Origin: Acidobacteriota bacterium
Lineage (GTDB): Bacteria; Acidobacteriota; Vicinamibacteria; Vicinamibacterales; Vicinamibacteraceae
Assembly (NCBI GenBank): GCA_020845575.1
Contig: JADLFL010000016.1
Span: 62,001-126,000 of the forward strand
DNA: 64,000 nucleotides
Direction: 5' to 3'
Part shown: in pieces, positions 40,941 to 50,800 of the stretch
How the letters are laid out: each line of letters starts with the position of its first letter
Position numbering within the stretch: the stretch's first letter is position 1
Position numbers and translations under genes: made by a program
The notes under the pieces: generated by a model
Database searches by the model: none
Seen by the model: the letters and a program-made list of their open reading frames with translations, nothing else
Told to the model about the DNA's origin: nothing

Positions 40941-43637
40941 ATGCGCACTGATGGCGGTCTCACGGATTTGGCCGCAACGCTCGCTGACGGCGAGGGTGTG
41001 GATTGGGCCGCGCTCGAGTCCGAGCTCGACAGCGAGTCCGAGCGGGCGATTTTCCGGCAGTTGCGCGTCATCGCCGAGATAGCCGAACTGCATCGCAGCC
41101 AGATGGAGGAACTGGCGACCGAGCCGCCGTTGTTCCCCGAGGCTCCCGAGGCCGACGAGCGCGCGCCGACGCTCGCCTCCACCGATCAACCCGCTGCCGA
41201 GACACAGGAGGGCGATCTCGGCACGTGGGGACCCTACCATCTCCTGCGATTGCTGGGACCGGGCACGCTCGGGCGCGTCGTGCGGGCCACCGATCACCTG
41301 CACCGCGACGTCGTCATCCGCTTCCTGCCCGACTCGTCGCCCCCCGACGTCGCCGTGGCCTTCCTCGCCACGGGGCAGACGCTCGCGCGCGTGCGCCATC
41401 CCAACGCCGTCGAGGTGTACGGCGCCGAGCAGCACGACGGCCAGACGGGCCTGGTGATGGAGTACGTCGACGGCCGCAGCCTCGATCAGGTCGTGGCAGC
41501 GCAGGGGACCTTCAGCGCGCGTGAGGCGGCCCTGGTGGGCTGGGAGTTGTGCCGCGCCGTCGCGGCGCTGCACAGGGAGGGTCTGGCGCATGGGCTCCTC
41601 TCGCCGGACAACATCGTGCGGGAGGCCGGCGGCCGACTCGTGCTGATGGACGTGTGGCCGCTCGCCGTCCCGATCGAGTCGCTCGACCTCCAGCCCGACG
41701 TGCTGCCGTTTCTCGCCCCGGAAGTCGCCGGTGGCGCGGCCCCGTCTCCCCGGAGCGACGTCTACGGACTTGGCGTCGTGCTGTATCACCTGGTGTCTGG
41801 CGCGTTCCCCGTGCGCGCCTCGTCGGTGCCCGACCTGCAGGCGCGGTATACGCGACACGAGCGCGTTCCGCTCGCCGATCTGCGGCCGGATCTGCCCGAC
41901 GACTTCATCCGCATCGTCGAACGCGCGTGCGACTCCGACGTGGAGCGACGCTATCCCACGATTGCCGCCGTCAAGGAAGCGCTCTCGCGGACGCTTGGCT
42001 GGGACACATGGACGCGTAAGCATCCTGTGACATCACCGGCCGTTGTGGCAACGCCGGCGCTTGTGGCCGAGGGTGCACTGGCGACGCCGATGCCCGCGCA
42101 ACGCCGACTGCCGTACGGTCTCATCGCCGTAGCCGCAACCGCCGTGCTGATTGGCGGCGCGGTGGCCTGGTCGCTTCTGCCCGGCGGTCTCGGGCTGCGC
42201 GGTCTCCCCGTATCGCTCGCAACGGCCGAGGGAGGTGCGTCGCCGCTGACGCCTGCCGGGACGACCGTGCGCCTCGCGCTCGGCAGTGCGGCGGGTGCCG
42301 ACACGGGCCTGACGCCGCTCGTCATCGAGCAGCTCGCGCAGGATCTCAGCTCGTCGCCGCCGTTTCGCGTCATTGCACCGGTGGCGGTGGAGCCGATGCT
42401 CGGTCAGCCTGTCGCGGCGATCATGCAGGCGGTGGGCGCCGACGTGTACATCGAGGTGGCCGTCGCACGGCGGACCGAGGGCATCCGCGCCAGGGCCAGC
42501 GTTGTCCGCGCGGGTGAGCCGACGCGCACGATTCAGGAGACGATGGCCGGGACGACGCCCCTGCGCGACTTCACGGCGTCGCTGTCGCAGCGGGTCCTGG
42601 GCGAGCTGGCGGCCTCAGACGCGGGCGCGCGGCCGTCGCTGCGCACGGGGTTGCCGCTCGACAACGCCGTCGCGATGCAGGCGTACGCGCTCGGACAGAC
42701 GCGACTCGGACGCGGCGGCCGTGCCGACGTGGAAGAAGCGGCTGACGCATTCAGGAGCGCCACGCAGGCCGCGCCCGACTTCGTCTTCGCGTACGCGAAG
42801 TGGGCGGAGGCACTGCTGTCGCTCTATCGCCACAACGCGCTTCGCGCCGACGAGGCGCTGCCGCTCGCGCAGAACGTCATCTCGACGGCACTCAGTCTCG
42901 ACGACAGAAGTGCCGAGGCCTATGCGGCGCTCGGCGACCTGTATGCCGAGCGTCACAACTTCGAACAGTCGGAGCGGCACTTCAGACGCGCGCTGGAGCT
43001 CAACCCGAGCTGCGAGTACGCGCGCATCCGCTATGCCATGCTGCTGGCCGGTCGCGGCCGCGTGGACGAAGCGGTCGAGCAGGTCGACCAGGCGCAGAAG
43101 CTGAACCCGCGTTCATCGCTGCTGCGCGGCTACCTCGGGGCCACGCTGCACTATGCGCATCGCTTCGACGATGCCGCGCGGACGTACGAGACGCTGCTGC
43201 GCCTCGACTCACAGTACACGGCGGCGTACATCGGGTTGTGCAAGGCCTACACGGAGCTGCGTCGCACGTCGCAGGCAACGGCGGCCTGCCAGAGCGTGGG
43301 GGCGCAACAGGCGGCCGAAGATCCGTTCGTGCTGTCGCAGTTCGTGAAGATCCACGCCGACGCCGGAAAGCCTCGCGACGCGCGGCAGGCACTCGGACGC
43401 CTGCGCGAGTTGTACGACGTGCGTCCCACCGGAGACGGTGCGTTCTGGATCGCGCTCGCGTACGTGAGTCTCGGAGACACCGCGCGCGCCCTGACGTGGC
43501 TCGACAAGGCCATCGACGCCAACTCATCGCGTCTGGCGTACGCGCGCGTGGACTCGCGCCTCGACCCGATCAGGCACGACGCCCGCTTCATCGAACGCAT
43601 GGCCCGCATCGAACAGGGACCGTCTGAGATTCGATAG
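40941..43637 (+). CDS. Protein-kinase-like (probable pseudokinase) membrane protein with TPR repeats
   Basis: From ATG 40941 the product is 898 residues. Residues about 95-355 have the serine/threonine kinase fold order (WGPYHLLRLLGPGTLGRVVRATD, LVMEYVDGRSLDQVV, APEV, SDVYGLGVVLYHLVSG), but key residues are changed. The VAIK lysine is Arg (VVIRFLP), the HRD motif reads AHGLLSPDN without His-Arg-Asp, and DFG reads MDVW. It is therefore probably a pseudokinase. A membrane helix at about 390-412 (GLIAVAATAVLIGGAVAW) leads to a periplasmic part, with about 570-890 made of TPRs (AYAALGDLYAERHNFEQSERHFRRALELNP). It resembles the acidobacterial kinase-TPR family, used as scaffold or sensor. Confidence 0.85.
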   Translation: MRTDGGLTDLAATLADGEGVDWAALESELDSESERAIFRQLRVIAEIAELHRSQMEELATEPPLFPEAPEADERAPTLASTDQPAAETQEGDLGTWGPYHLLRLLGPGTLGRVVRATDHLHRDVVIRFLPDSSPPDVAVAFLATGQTLARVRHPNAVEVYGAEQHDGQTGLVMEYVDGRSLDQVVAAQGTFSAREAALVGWELCRAVAALHREGLAHGLLSPDNIVREAGGRLVLMDVWPLAVPIESLDLQPDVLPFLAPEVAGGAAPSPRSDVYGLGVVLYHLVSGAFPVRASSVPDLQARYTRHERVPLADLRPDLPDDFIRIVERACDSDVERRYPTIAAVKEALSRTLGWDTWTRKHPVTSPAVVATPALVAEGALATPMPAQRRLPYGLIAVAATAVLIGGAVAWSLLPGGLGLRGLPVSLATAEGGASPLTPAGTTVRLALGSAAGADTGLTPLVIEQLAQDLSSSPPFRVIAPVAVEPMLGQPVAAIMQAVGADVYIEVAVARRTEGIRARASVVRAGEPTRTIQETMAGTTPLRDFTASLSQRVLGELAASDAGARPSLRTGLPLDNAVAMQAYALGQTRLGRGGRADVEEAADAFRSATQAAPDFVFAYAKWAEALLSLYRHNALRADEALPLAQNVISTALSLDDRSAEAYAALGDLYAERHNFEQSERHFRRALELNPSCEYARIRYAMLLAGRGRVDEAVEQVDQAQKLNPRSSLLRGYLGATLHYAHRFDDAARTYETLLRLDSQYTAAYIGLCKAYTELRRTSQATAACQSVGAQQAAEDPFVLSQFVKIHADAGKPRDARQALGRLRELYDVRPTGDGAFWIALAYVSLGDTARALTWLDKAIDANSSRLAYARVDSRLDPIRHDARFIERMARIEQGPSEIR

Positions 43638-43646
43638 GGATCGCGC

Positions 43647-46100
43647 TCAAACCGTCCAGACGAGGACCGCCGTCGTCACGGCGATGTCCGTCTTCTTCGG
43701 GCGCAGGACCAGGGGCCGGAGGTCGATGGCGTTGTCGGGCACGACGGCGGCCTCCGCCTCGACCGCCGCCTGCAGTTCCGCCAGCTTCTGCTGCTCGGTG
43801 GCCAGGTTCTCCTGGGCGCGCGCGACGTCCTGTTTCTCCTTCATCACCTTGCTCGCGCCGCGCGCCGCGCTGCCGAGCCGCGTCGCGTTGGTCGCGCTGA
43901 ACGTCTTGCGGCCGAACAGTGCGCCGAACACGCCTGTGGCGGCAGTGACAAGCGCCGACCCGGTGGACGATGTGACGTCCTGCTGCTGCTTGCCGAGCTG
44001 CTGTTCGGCCTTGCGCACGCGTTCCTGCTGCACGGCCAGCTTCGAGGCGTACTTGCGGCGGATCGCGTCGACGCTCGCGTCGCGCTTCTCGCGCAACGCG
44101 TCGGCCAGCCGCGCGTGGAAGACCGCGTCCGATTCGCCTGGCAGCGAGTGCGTGCCGCTGGCGGCATGCTCATGCAGCGTGACTGTCTGCGTGTCGTAGA
44201 GCCACGCAGCGACGGTCTTGCGCCAGCCGTCGACCGCGCGCGGCGTGGTGGCCGCAGACGGAAGGGCCGCGTACCGGGCCGGGCCGCGCGGCGCGGCTTC
44301 GAGATCGTCGGGCGCGACGTCGGTCTCCACCGCGCGATCGAGCGCGAGTGTCGTCGCACCGTTCTGGATCGGCACGAGCACCTGTACGGGCACCGTTTCG
44401 GCGATGCGGCGCTTCGAGTCTGCGATACGCACGCTCGCGGCGACGTAGAGCGCGGGCTGATAGGTGGCCGGCGCGTCAGACGCCCCGCGGCATGGGACGA
44501 ACATCGCCGTCACGCCTGGCGGCAGCACCGGTGGTGTCGCCATCACGCCGTCGGCGGGCGCGCTTGCTGTCGGCAGGGCCGGCTCTCCTGGCCCGGCCGT
44601 CGACGGCTCTCCGAGCCTGGCCGCCGTCGCCCCGCCGACCCCGCTCGCTGCGGGCAGGGCCGCCTCTCCGAGCCCGGCCGCCTGTGACGAGTTCGTCCCG
44701 CCCGCCGTCAGCGTCTTGATGTGCGCGCGCGTGAGCGGGCCGCGCAGGTACGACAGCGCCCATCGCGTCTCGAAGGTCAGCGGCGCCTGTTCGTGCACGT
44801 TGTGCATCAGAAAGACGCGATTGCCGAGCGACGACAGCACTTCGCTCATCTTCGCGCCGTCGAAGGCGGTCGATGTCGAGGCGCTGGTGAGCCCTTCGAG
44901 TACCCGCGCCTTGTCGCGCTCGGTCTGCAGGCGCCCGATGAACCACGTACCGGTGTTGGACAGGCCCTTGTAGTCGAGGTCGACGGGATTCTGCGTCGCG
45001 AGTACCACGCCGAGGCCGAACGCGCGTGCCTGCTTCAGCAACAACATCAACGGGGCCTTGGCCGGCGGGTTGGCCACCGGCGGCAGGTACCCGTAGATCT
45101 CGTCCATGTAGAGCAGCGCGCGGAGGCTCGTGGTGCCCGACTGCGTGCGTACCCATCCGAGAATCTCGTTGAGCAGCAGCGAGACGAAGAACATGCGCTC
45201 GGCGTCGCTCAGGTGCGAGATGGAGAAGACGGCGGCGCGCGGACGGCCCTCCGGTGTGCGCAGGAATGCCGCCACGTCGAGCGGCGCGCCGGTGAGCCAC
45301 TGATCGAACCCCGGCGCGGCGAGCAGGTTGTTGAGCGCCATCGCGAGACCGAAGCGGTCCTTCGACGGATAGAACGCGTCGAGCTCGAGCGCGCCGATGC
45401 GTGTGAAGGGCGGTGTCTGGATCTGCTGGATCAGCGCCGGCAGGTCCATGTCCATACCGGACTGCCACGCCGAGTCGAGGATGCGGGCCAGCAGGATGTG
45501 CTCGCGCGACTGGAGGGGATCAGCGGAGATGCCGGCGAGCCCCAGCAGACTCGTCACCGTGGTGTTGAGCCGCTCGCGCAGCAGGTCGCGATCGTCGAGG
45601 ACGGCGGCCGGAGGCGCGGCGAACGAGCGAAGGATCGAGACAGGTACGCCCGCGCTGCTGCCGGGGGTGTAGATGGTGACCTCGGCGGCGTCGCGCAGAC
45701 GCTGGATGCGCGCACCGTCCTGTCCCCAGCTCTCGAGGCCCTTCTTCCAGCGCTCGGCTTGCGCGCGCGCGAACGTCGGCACGTCCTGTCCCGCGCGCTG
45801 CGCATCGTCTTCGTTGACCCACGGCTCGAACGCCTCGCCGGTGAGCGACGGGAACGTCAGCGCGAGGTTCGAGAGGTCGCCCTTGGGGTCGATGATGATC
45901 GCCGGGATGCCGTCGATCAGCGCCTCTTCGACCAGGCCGACGCACAGGCCCGTCTTTCCGCTCCCCGTCATGCCGATGCAGACCGCATGCGTCAGCAGAT
46001 CGCGCGAGTCGTACATCAACGGCGCGTTGGTCGCGGTCTTCGTGGCGATGTCGTATGGGCGGCCAAGGTAGAACGCCCCGAGAGTCTCGAAGTCCTGCAT
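43647..46100 (-). CDS. HerA-like ATPase (DUF853/DUF87 type)
   Basis: From ATG 46100 (MQDFETLGAFYLGRPYD) the product is 817 residues; upstream in-frame codons encode a low-complexity stretch and are rejected. Walker A is VCIGMTGSGKTG (Lys49), followed by IPAIIIDPKGDLSNLALTFP. Walker B is ALLYMDEIYGYLPP, and ATQNPVDLDYKGLSN is the sensor region. These are typical of HerA/FtsK-superfamily hexameric ATPases. A Pro/Ala-rich spacer at about 490-560 separates this from a C-terminal coiled coil (KYASKLAVQQERVRKAEQQLGKQ; DVARAQENLATEQQKLAELQAAV). The role could be DNA or filament translocation; substrate is unknown. No NurA-like nuclease is adjacent. It converges on the pseudokinase gene with a 9-bp gap. 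Confidence 0.82.
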   Translation of the reverse strand: MQDFETLGAFYLGRPYDIATKTATNAPLMYDSRDLLTHAVCIGMTGSGKTGLCVGLVEEALIDGIPAIIIDPKGDLSNLALTFPSLTGEAFEPWVNEDDAQRAGQDVPTFARAQAERWKKGLESWGQDGARIQRLRDAAEVTIYTPGSSAGVPVSILRSFAAPPAAVLDDRDLLRERLNTTVTSLLGLAGISADPLQSREHILLARILDSAWQSGMDMDLPALIQQIQTPPFTRIGALELDAFYPSKDRFGLAMALNNLLAAPGFDQWLTGAPLDVAAFLRTPEGRPRAAVFSISHLSDAERMFFVSLLLNEILGWVRTQSGTTSLRALLYMDEIYGYLPPVANPPAKAPLMLLLKQARAFGLGVVLATQNPVDLDYKGLSNTGTWFIGRLQTERDKARVLEGLTSASTSTAFDGAKMSEVLSSLGNRVFLMHNVHEQAPLTFETRWALSYLRGPLTRAHIKTLTAGGTNSSQAAGLGEAALPAASGVGGATAARLGEPSTAGPGEPALPTASAPADGVMATPPVLPPGVTAMFVPCRGASDAPATYQPALYVAASVRIADSKRRIAETVPVQVLVPIQNGATTLALDRAVETDVAPDDLEAAPRGPARYAALPSAATTPRAVDGWRKTVAAWLYDTQTVTLHEHAASGTHSLPGESDAVFHARLADALREKRDASVDAIRRKYASKLAVQQERVRKAEQQLGKQQQDVTSSTGSALVTAATGVFGALFGRKTFSATNATRLGSAARGASKVMKEKQDVARAQENLATEQQKLAELQAAVEAEAAVVPDNAIDLRPLVLRPKKTDIAVTTAVLVWTV

Positions 46101-46187
46101 GGCCGGCAATGGTAGCGAATCCCGACGCAGGAGCGAATCCCGACGCGGCCGCGCCGGGCAGGATCCGGAGTGCGCTAGGCTGGGCAC

Positions 46188-47816
46188 TTGCCATCACCGT
46201 CACCCCGGTTGCGCCGTGTTGTCCTGGCCCTCCTCGGCGGGGCCATCGTTGTCGCGCTGCTTGCCGTGGTCGCCGCGGTCTCGCTGGCACCGCGCGCGGA
46301 GGGGTGGCTGCGGGTGAAGGCCGTCGAAGTCCTCGAAGCGCGACTCGCGAGCGACGTCGAACTCGGGTCGCTGGAGGTGACGCCGGGACCCGTCACGCGC
46401 ATCGCCGGTGGGCCACTCGCGATCAGGCATCGTGAGCACCGCGACATCGCGCCGTTGATTCACATCGATCGGTTCGAAACCACCGTGTCGTGGCGAGCGT
46501 TGCTGCACGCGCCGCGCCGCATCGACGAGATCAGGCTCGAAGGCCTCGCCATCGCGATTCCCCCGAGCACGGCCACGCCGGAGGAACGCGCGGAGAAGGC
46601 GGCGGAGGCACGCGCGCGGGAGCCTGTCTATCGCACCGAGTCACCAGCGCCGTCGGCCGTACGTGGCGAGCCGGCTGTCGTCATCGACCGCGTCACGGCA
46701 GACGATGCGACGGTGGTCGTGCTGCCGCGCGACAAGAAGAAGCTGCCGCGGCGGTTCGTGCTGCACGCGCTCACCGTGCGCGACATCTCCACGGATCGCC
46801 CCATGGCCTTCGACGCCATCGTCGAGAACCCGAAGCCGCGCGGGAACATCGCCACGACAGGCACCTTCGGCCCGTGGCAGGTGGACATCCCGGCACGCAC
46901 GCCTCTCGACGCGACGTTCCGCTTCACCGACGCCGACCTCTCGACGATCCGCGGCATCGGTGGCAGGCTGCAGGCCGAGGGTCGCTACGGCGGCGTGATC
47001 GAACGCATCGAAGCCGTCGGCACGAGCCTCACGCCGCAGTTCGATCTCGACGTCGGCGGCAGGACGCTGCCCGTCGACGCGCGATTCACGGTCGTGGTCG
47101 ATGGCACCAACGGCAACACGTACCTGCAGCCAGCCGAAGCCGTGCTCGGGGCGAAGACGCCCGTCCGCGTGACGGGCGGCATCGTGAAGGCGGAAGACCG
47201 GCGCGGGCGCACCGTCGACCTCGCGATGCAGATCCTCGACGGGCGGCTCGAAGAGATCCTGTCGCTGGTCGTGGATGGCAAGCCCGCGATGCGCGGACGG
47301 GTCAAGGTCGACGGTTCTCTCCTGATTCCGCCGGGCCCAGAGAAGGTGATGCAGCGGATGGTGCTCGCCGGCCGCTTCACGCTGGCCAACGCCACGTTCA
47401 CGAGCACCGCGCTGCAGGCCAAGCTCGACGAGTTGAGCCGGCGCGCGCAGGGACGACCGAACGACGCGGAGATCGCGCGCGTGGTGTCGGCCTTCAGCGG
47501 CCGCTTCCGGATGGCCGATGGCATGATCCGATTTCCGGCGCTGTCGTTCCGCGTCGACGGCGCGCGCGTCCAGCTTGCTGGTTCCTACGCGTTCGAGGGA
47601 CAGCGGCTCGACTTCGCCGGCCGCGTCAGGCTCGAGGCGGGCGTGTCGCGCATGATCGACGGCAAGAAGGCGCTGCTGCTGCGCCCCCTCGACGGCCTGT
47701 TCCGCCACGACGGCGCCACCGAGTTCCCGATCCACATCAAGGGCACCGCCAGACACCCGGAGTTCGGCGTCGACGTCAAGGCCGCGATCAGGCGCGCTTT
47801 CAAACGGGGCGCGTGA
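46188..47816 (+). CDS. AsmA-like envelope protein
   Basis: A TTG start at 46188 gives 542 residues; no ATG or GTG lies before the membrane anchor. The N-terminal helix VVLALLGGAIVVALLAVVAAVSLAP is followed by WLRVKAVEVLEARLASDVELGSLEVT, the AsmA/DUF748 opening, and a long repetitive beta-rich periplasmic region (VSWRALLHAPRRIDEIRLEGLAIAIPP; MAFDAIVENPKPRGNIATTGTFGPW; MADGMIRFPALSFRVDGARVQLAGSY). The C-terminal block FPIHIKGTARHPEFGVDVKAA is also typical. AsmA-like proteins bridge inner and outer membranes and are linked to phospholipid transport. It is divergent from the HerA-like gene and convergent with the GT/DUF2298 gene. Confidence 0.78.
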   Translation: MPSPSPRLRRVVLALLGGAIVVALLAVVAAVSLAPRAEGWLRVKAVEVLEARLASDVELGSLEVTPGPVTRIAGGPLAIRHREHRDIAPLIHIDRFETTVSWRALLHAPRRIDEIRLEGLAIAIPPSTATPEERAEKAAEARAREPVYRTESPAPSAVRGEPAVVIDRVTADDATVVVLPRDKKKLPRRFVLHALTVRDISTDRPMAFDAIVENPKPRGNIATTGTFGPWQVDIPARTPLDATFRFTDADLSTIRGIGGRLQAEGRYGGVIERIEAVGTSLTPQFDLDVGGRTLPVDARFTVVVDGTNGNTYLQPAEAVLGAKTPVRVTGGIVKAEDRRGRTVDLAMQILDGRLEEILSLVVDGKPAMRGRVKVDGSLLIPPGPEKVMQRMVLAGRFTLANATFTSTALQAKLDELSRRAQGRPNDAEIARVVSAFSGRFRMADGMIRFPALSFRVDGARVQLAGSYAFEGQRLDFAGRVRLEAGVSRMIDGKKALLLRPLDGLFRHDGATEFPIHIKGTARHPEFGVDVKAAIRRAFKRGA

Positions 47817-47854
47817 GCCCAGGAGAGTGGCAGCGGTTACGGTCGCGGCGCGCC

Positions 47855-50800
47855 TCACCTGCGTCGGGCATCGATCCGCTCGTAGACATCGGTCGTGCCT
47901 GACCTGAACACGCGCTGCCACCGAGGATCGGCGGCGAATTTGTCGAGGCCCTCGGCAGGATACGTCTGCCGTTCGAGGTGGCCCACGACGAGGTAGGTCA
48001 CATCGTATCGTCTGGCGATCCGCCACGCCTCGTCACTCGAGCGTGAGCCGTACAGCCGACGCACATCGCGCCAGCGGCGCGCAACGAGGGACACCGGTAG
48101 CGCCGCACGCTGCTGTCGTGCGTGCCATGTCCATCCGAGAATCGTGGGTAGCCCGGTGTGCGCGCTGATGCGCCCGCCCCATTGATACTGATCCGTCTGG
48201 GCTTCGGCGACGACGGGCGTGCCCACGGCCGTGTCGAGCAGCCAGCGGATGACGGCGTGATCGTCGCCGAGATCGAAACTGCCCGCGGCGGTCTGCAGTG
48301 TGGCGTGCGGCATGAACGCCGTGCCGTCTACTCCTCGAGGTGCGTCTGGCGCCATACGCAGCGCGAGGCGCGGCCACATCGCCGTCGCGGGATACGCCAG
48401 CATGGCCACGCCTGCCATCGTCGTCACGACCACGAAGGCGTTCGCACGGCGGCGGTGATGCTCGGCGAGCCACGTATACGCGACGAGCCACGCCGCGGGG
48501 ACGGCGGTGCTCCAGAGCAACCAGACCAGCAGGTAGGTCTTGAAGACGGTGTTCATGCGTCCGACGTCACCGCGGACAACGACGACTTCGGCGGCCGCGA
48601 CATACGCCACGCCAGCGACGACCAGCGCGACGATCCACGCCGAGGCGGCGGTGCCGCGCCACCGGTCGGCGCGGCGCACGATGGCGGCCGCGGGAAGCAG
48701 CACGAGCAGGAACGGTCCATGAACGGCGAGCAGCGCCCACCACGCCGATCGCGAGCCGCGCCACACGCCCACGCCGCCAGCGGGCGAGACGTAGACGGAC
48801 CAGAACGGCCACGAGGCAACGACCGCCACGGCGCACAGGCCGCCGACGAGCACGAGGCAGCGGCGCACGATGTGCGGCAGCGGGGACGCGTGGTGCGACC
48901 GGTGCCAGACGCCGATGCAGAGCGCCGTTGACAGGAGCAGGAAGGCGCCCGGTGCGTCCCAGGCATTGGTGGACGCCAGCATGCCCAGAATCAGACCGCC
49001 GAGTGCGACGCCGACCGTCAGGCGTGCGTGGACGGCGGCATGCCCGGCCACGAGCAGCAGCGCCAGCAGCCAGGGCATGGACAACAGGTGCGCATGGAGG
49101 TCGGCGAAGAGGAACGTGAAGAACGGGAACTCCGTGATGGGCAGTGCCTCGCCCGCAGGCGCGGGAATCGCGCGACTGGCATGCCAGAACCACGACGTGG
49201 TCTCCACCGCGTGCCCGCGTACGTACCTCCAGAGGAGGTCCATCTGGCGAAGGTTGCCGGCCACCACGCCGAGCGCAGCGCCGAGCAGTGCCCACGGCCA
49301 GACACGCCGCCGTGGATGCAGATGCGCCACGAGCGTTCCGGCGACGACCGCCACGCCGCCCGCCGTCATCGCCCACCATGTGCCGACAGCCAGGGTGTAG
49401 CCGACGGCCGGCTCGACACCCACGAGCCGACACAGGACCGCGACGGGCAGGTACCCGCCGTAGTAGTAGTTCAGCACTCCGCCAGCGAACCAGGGATCGG
49501 CGACCGGAAATCCGTCGGCGCGTACCAGTGCCGTGAGGAGCGCGATGTCCATCGGCTTCTCGCCGCCGAGCACCGGGTGCCAAAGGTCCGGATTGATGGC
49601 GCGGAGCGCAATGCCGGCCAGGCAGGCGAGCGCGAACGCACCGGCATGGCGAGCGAGCAGCCATCGCTCGATCCGCAGGCGCCGCAGCCACGCGTCACGC
49701 TGCGGCCATACGAGAGCGGTCGACACCAGGCCCGTACTCGCGACCGCCGCCACCAGCACGCCGTAGGTCACATGCCCGGGCCAGAGGCTGCCTGCCATCC
49801 ACACCGCCCACGATATCCAGAGCAAGCCGAGTGCCGGCGCCACGAGCGCGCCCCGCCCCCACGCGTGCGGCAGCAGCACCGAGCACGCCGGCCAGGCCAG
49901 GATCGCGACGATCAGCACCATGAGCATCCACGCGGCGACGGCCGCCGCGCCGTGCCGTGGCGACGCGAACCGTGCGTGTGGCCCCGAACGCCACGACCCC
50001 TCGACGTCGAGCGCCTCCCGGCGCGCCTCCGAGAGGGCGAGCAGGCCAGGTGCCCTCGATGCCTGGACGGCCGACGTCCGCACGATGCCGAGCCAGTCGA
50101 CGTCCGACAGGAGCGCGCGCGCCGCGCGTGCGGACCATCGCGCGTGTTTCCGGTAGATCCGCACGTGCGGATGGTCGTAGACGGTGAAGGCTTCCTCGGC
50201 GGTCGCGTCGTCGAGGGCCACGCGACCCAGCCTCGGCGTCACCGAGAACTCGCGCACGAGGTCGAATCCGAGGCGCCCGTCGCGCAGCGCGTCGTAGTAC
50301 CGGACCATCACCGGAAACCGCGCCGGCAGGCGAGGGAGCATGTCGGCGTTGCGCCCGCTCGAGAGCACCACGTACTCGGCGCGATCCAGGGCGTCGACGA
50401 GGACGTCCACCTTGGCCGGCGTGTCCTCGTCGGTCACTGGAAGCGTAAGAATCGTGTAGCGCGACGCGTGTGTGTGGATGCTCGCCGAGATGGGCAGTGC
50501 ATCGTCCCAGGCTTCGGCGGTCAGTACCGTTCCGGCCGGGATGGTGTCGAAGATCCAGCGCGACGCCGCGAGGCGCGGATGCAGTTCGCGATAGACGGCG
50601 GTGAAGGCCAGCGCCCACGCGGCCGTGGAGACGACGACCAGCGCCGCGAGGCCTGCGGTCGCCAGCCGCAGCCACCGATGTCGGGGTGCGGCGCGCCGCC
50701 ACAACGCCACGAGCGCCCACGCCGCAAGCAGGCACAGCATCGGATAGGCCGGCAGGAGATAGCGCATCGCCGGCACGAACTGCGTTCCCACGCTGACGCC

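Noticed and set aside
46101..46187. Longer N-terminus for the HerA-like ATPase
   Set aside because: The upstream in-frame codons encode low-complexity Arg/Ser/Pro sequence that overlaps the divergent gene's control region; the family start is MQDFETLGAFYLGRP.
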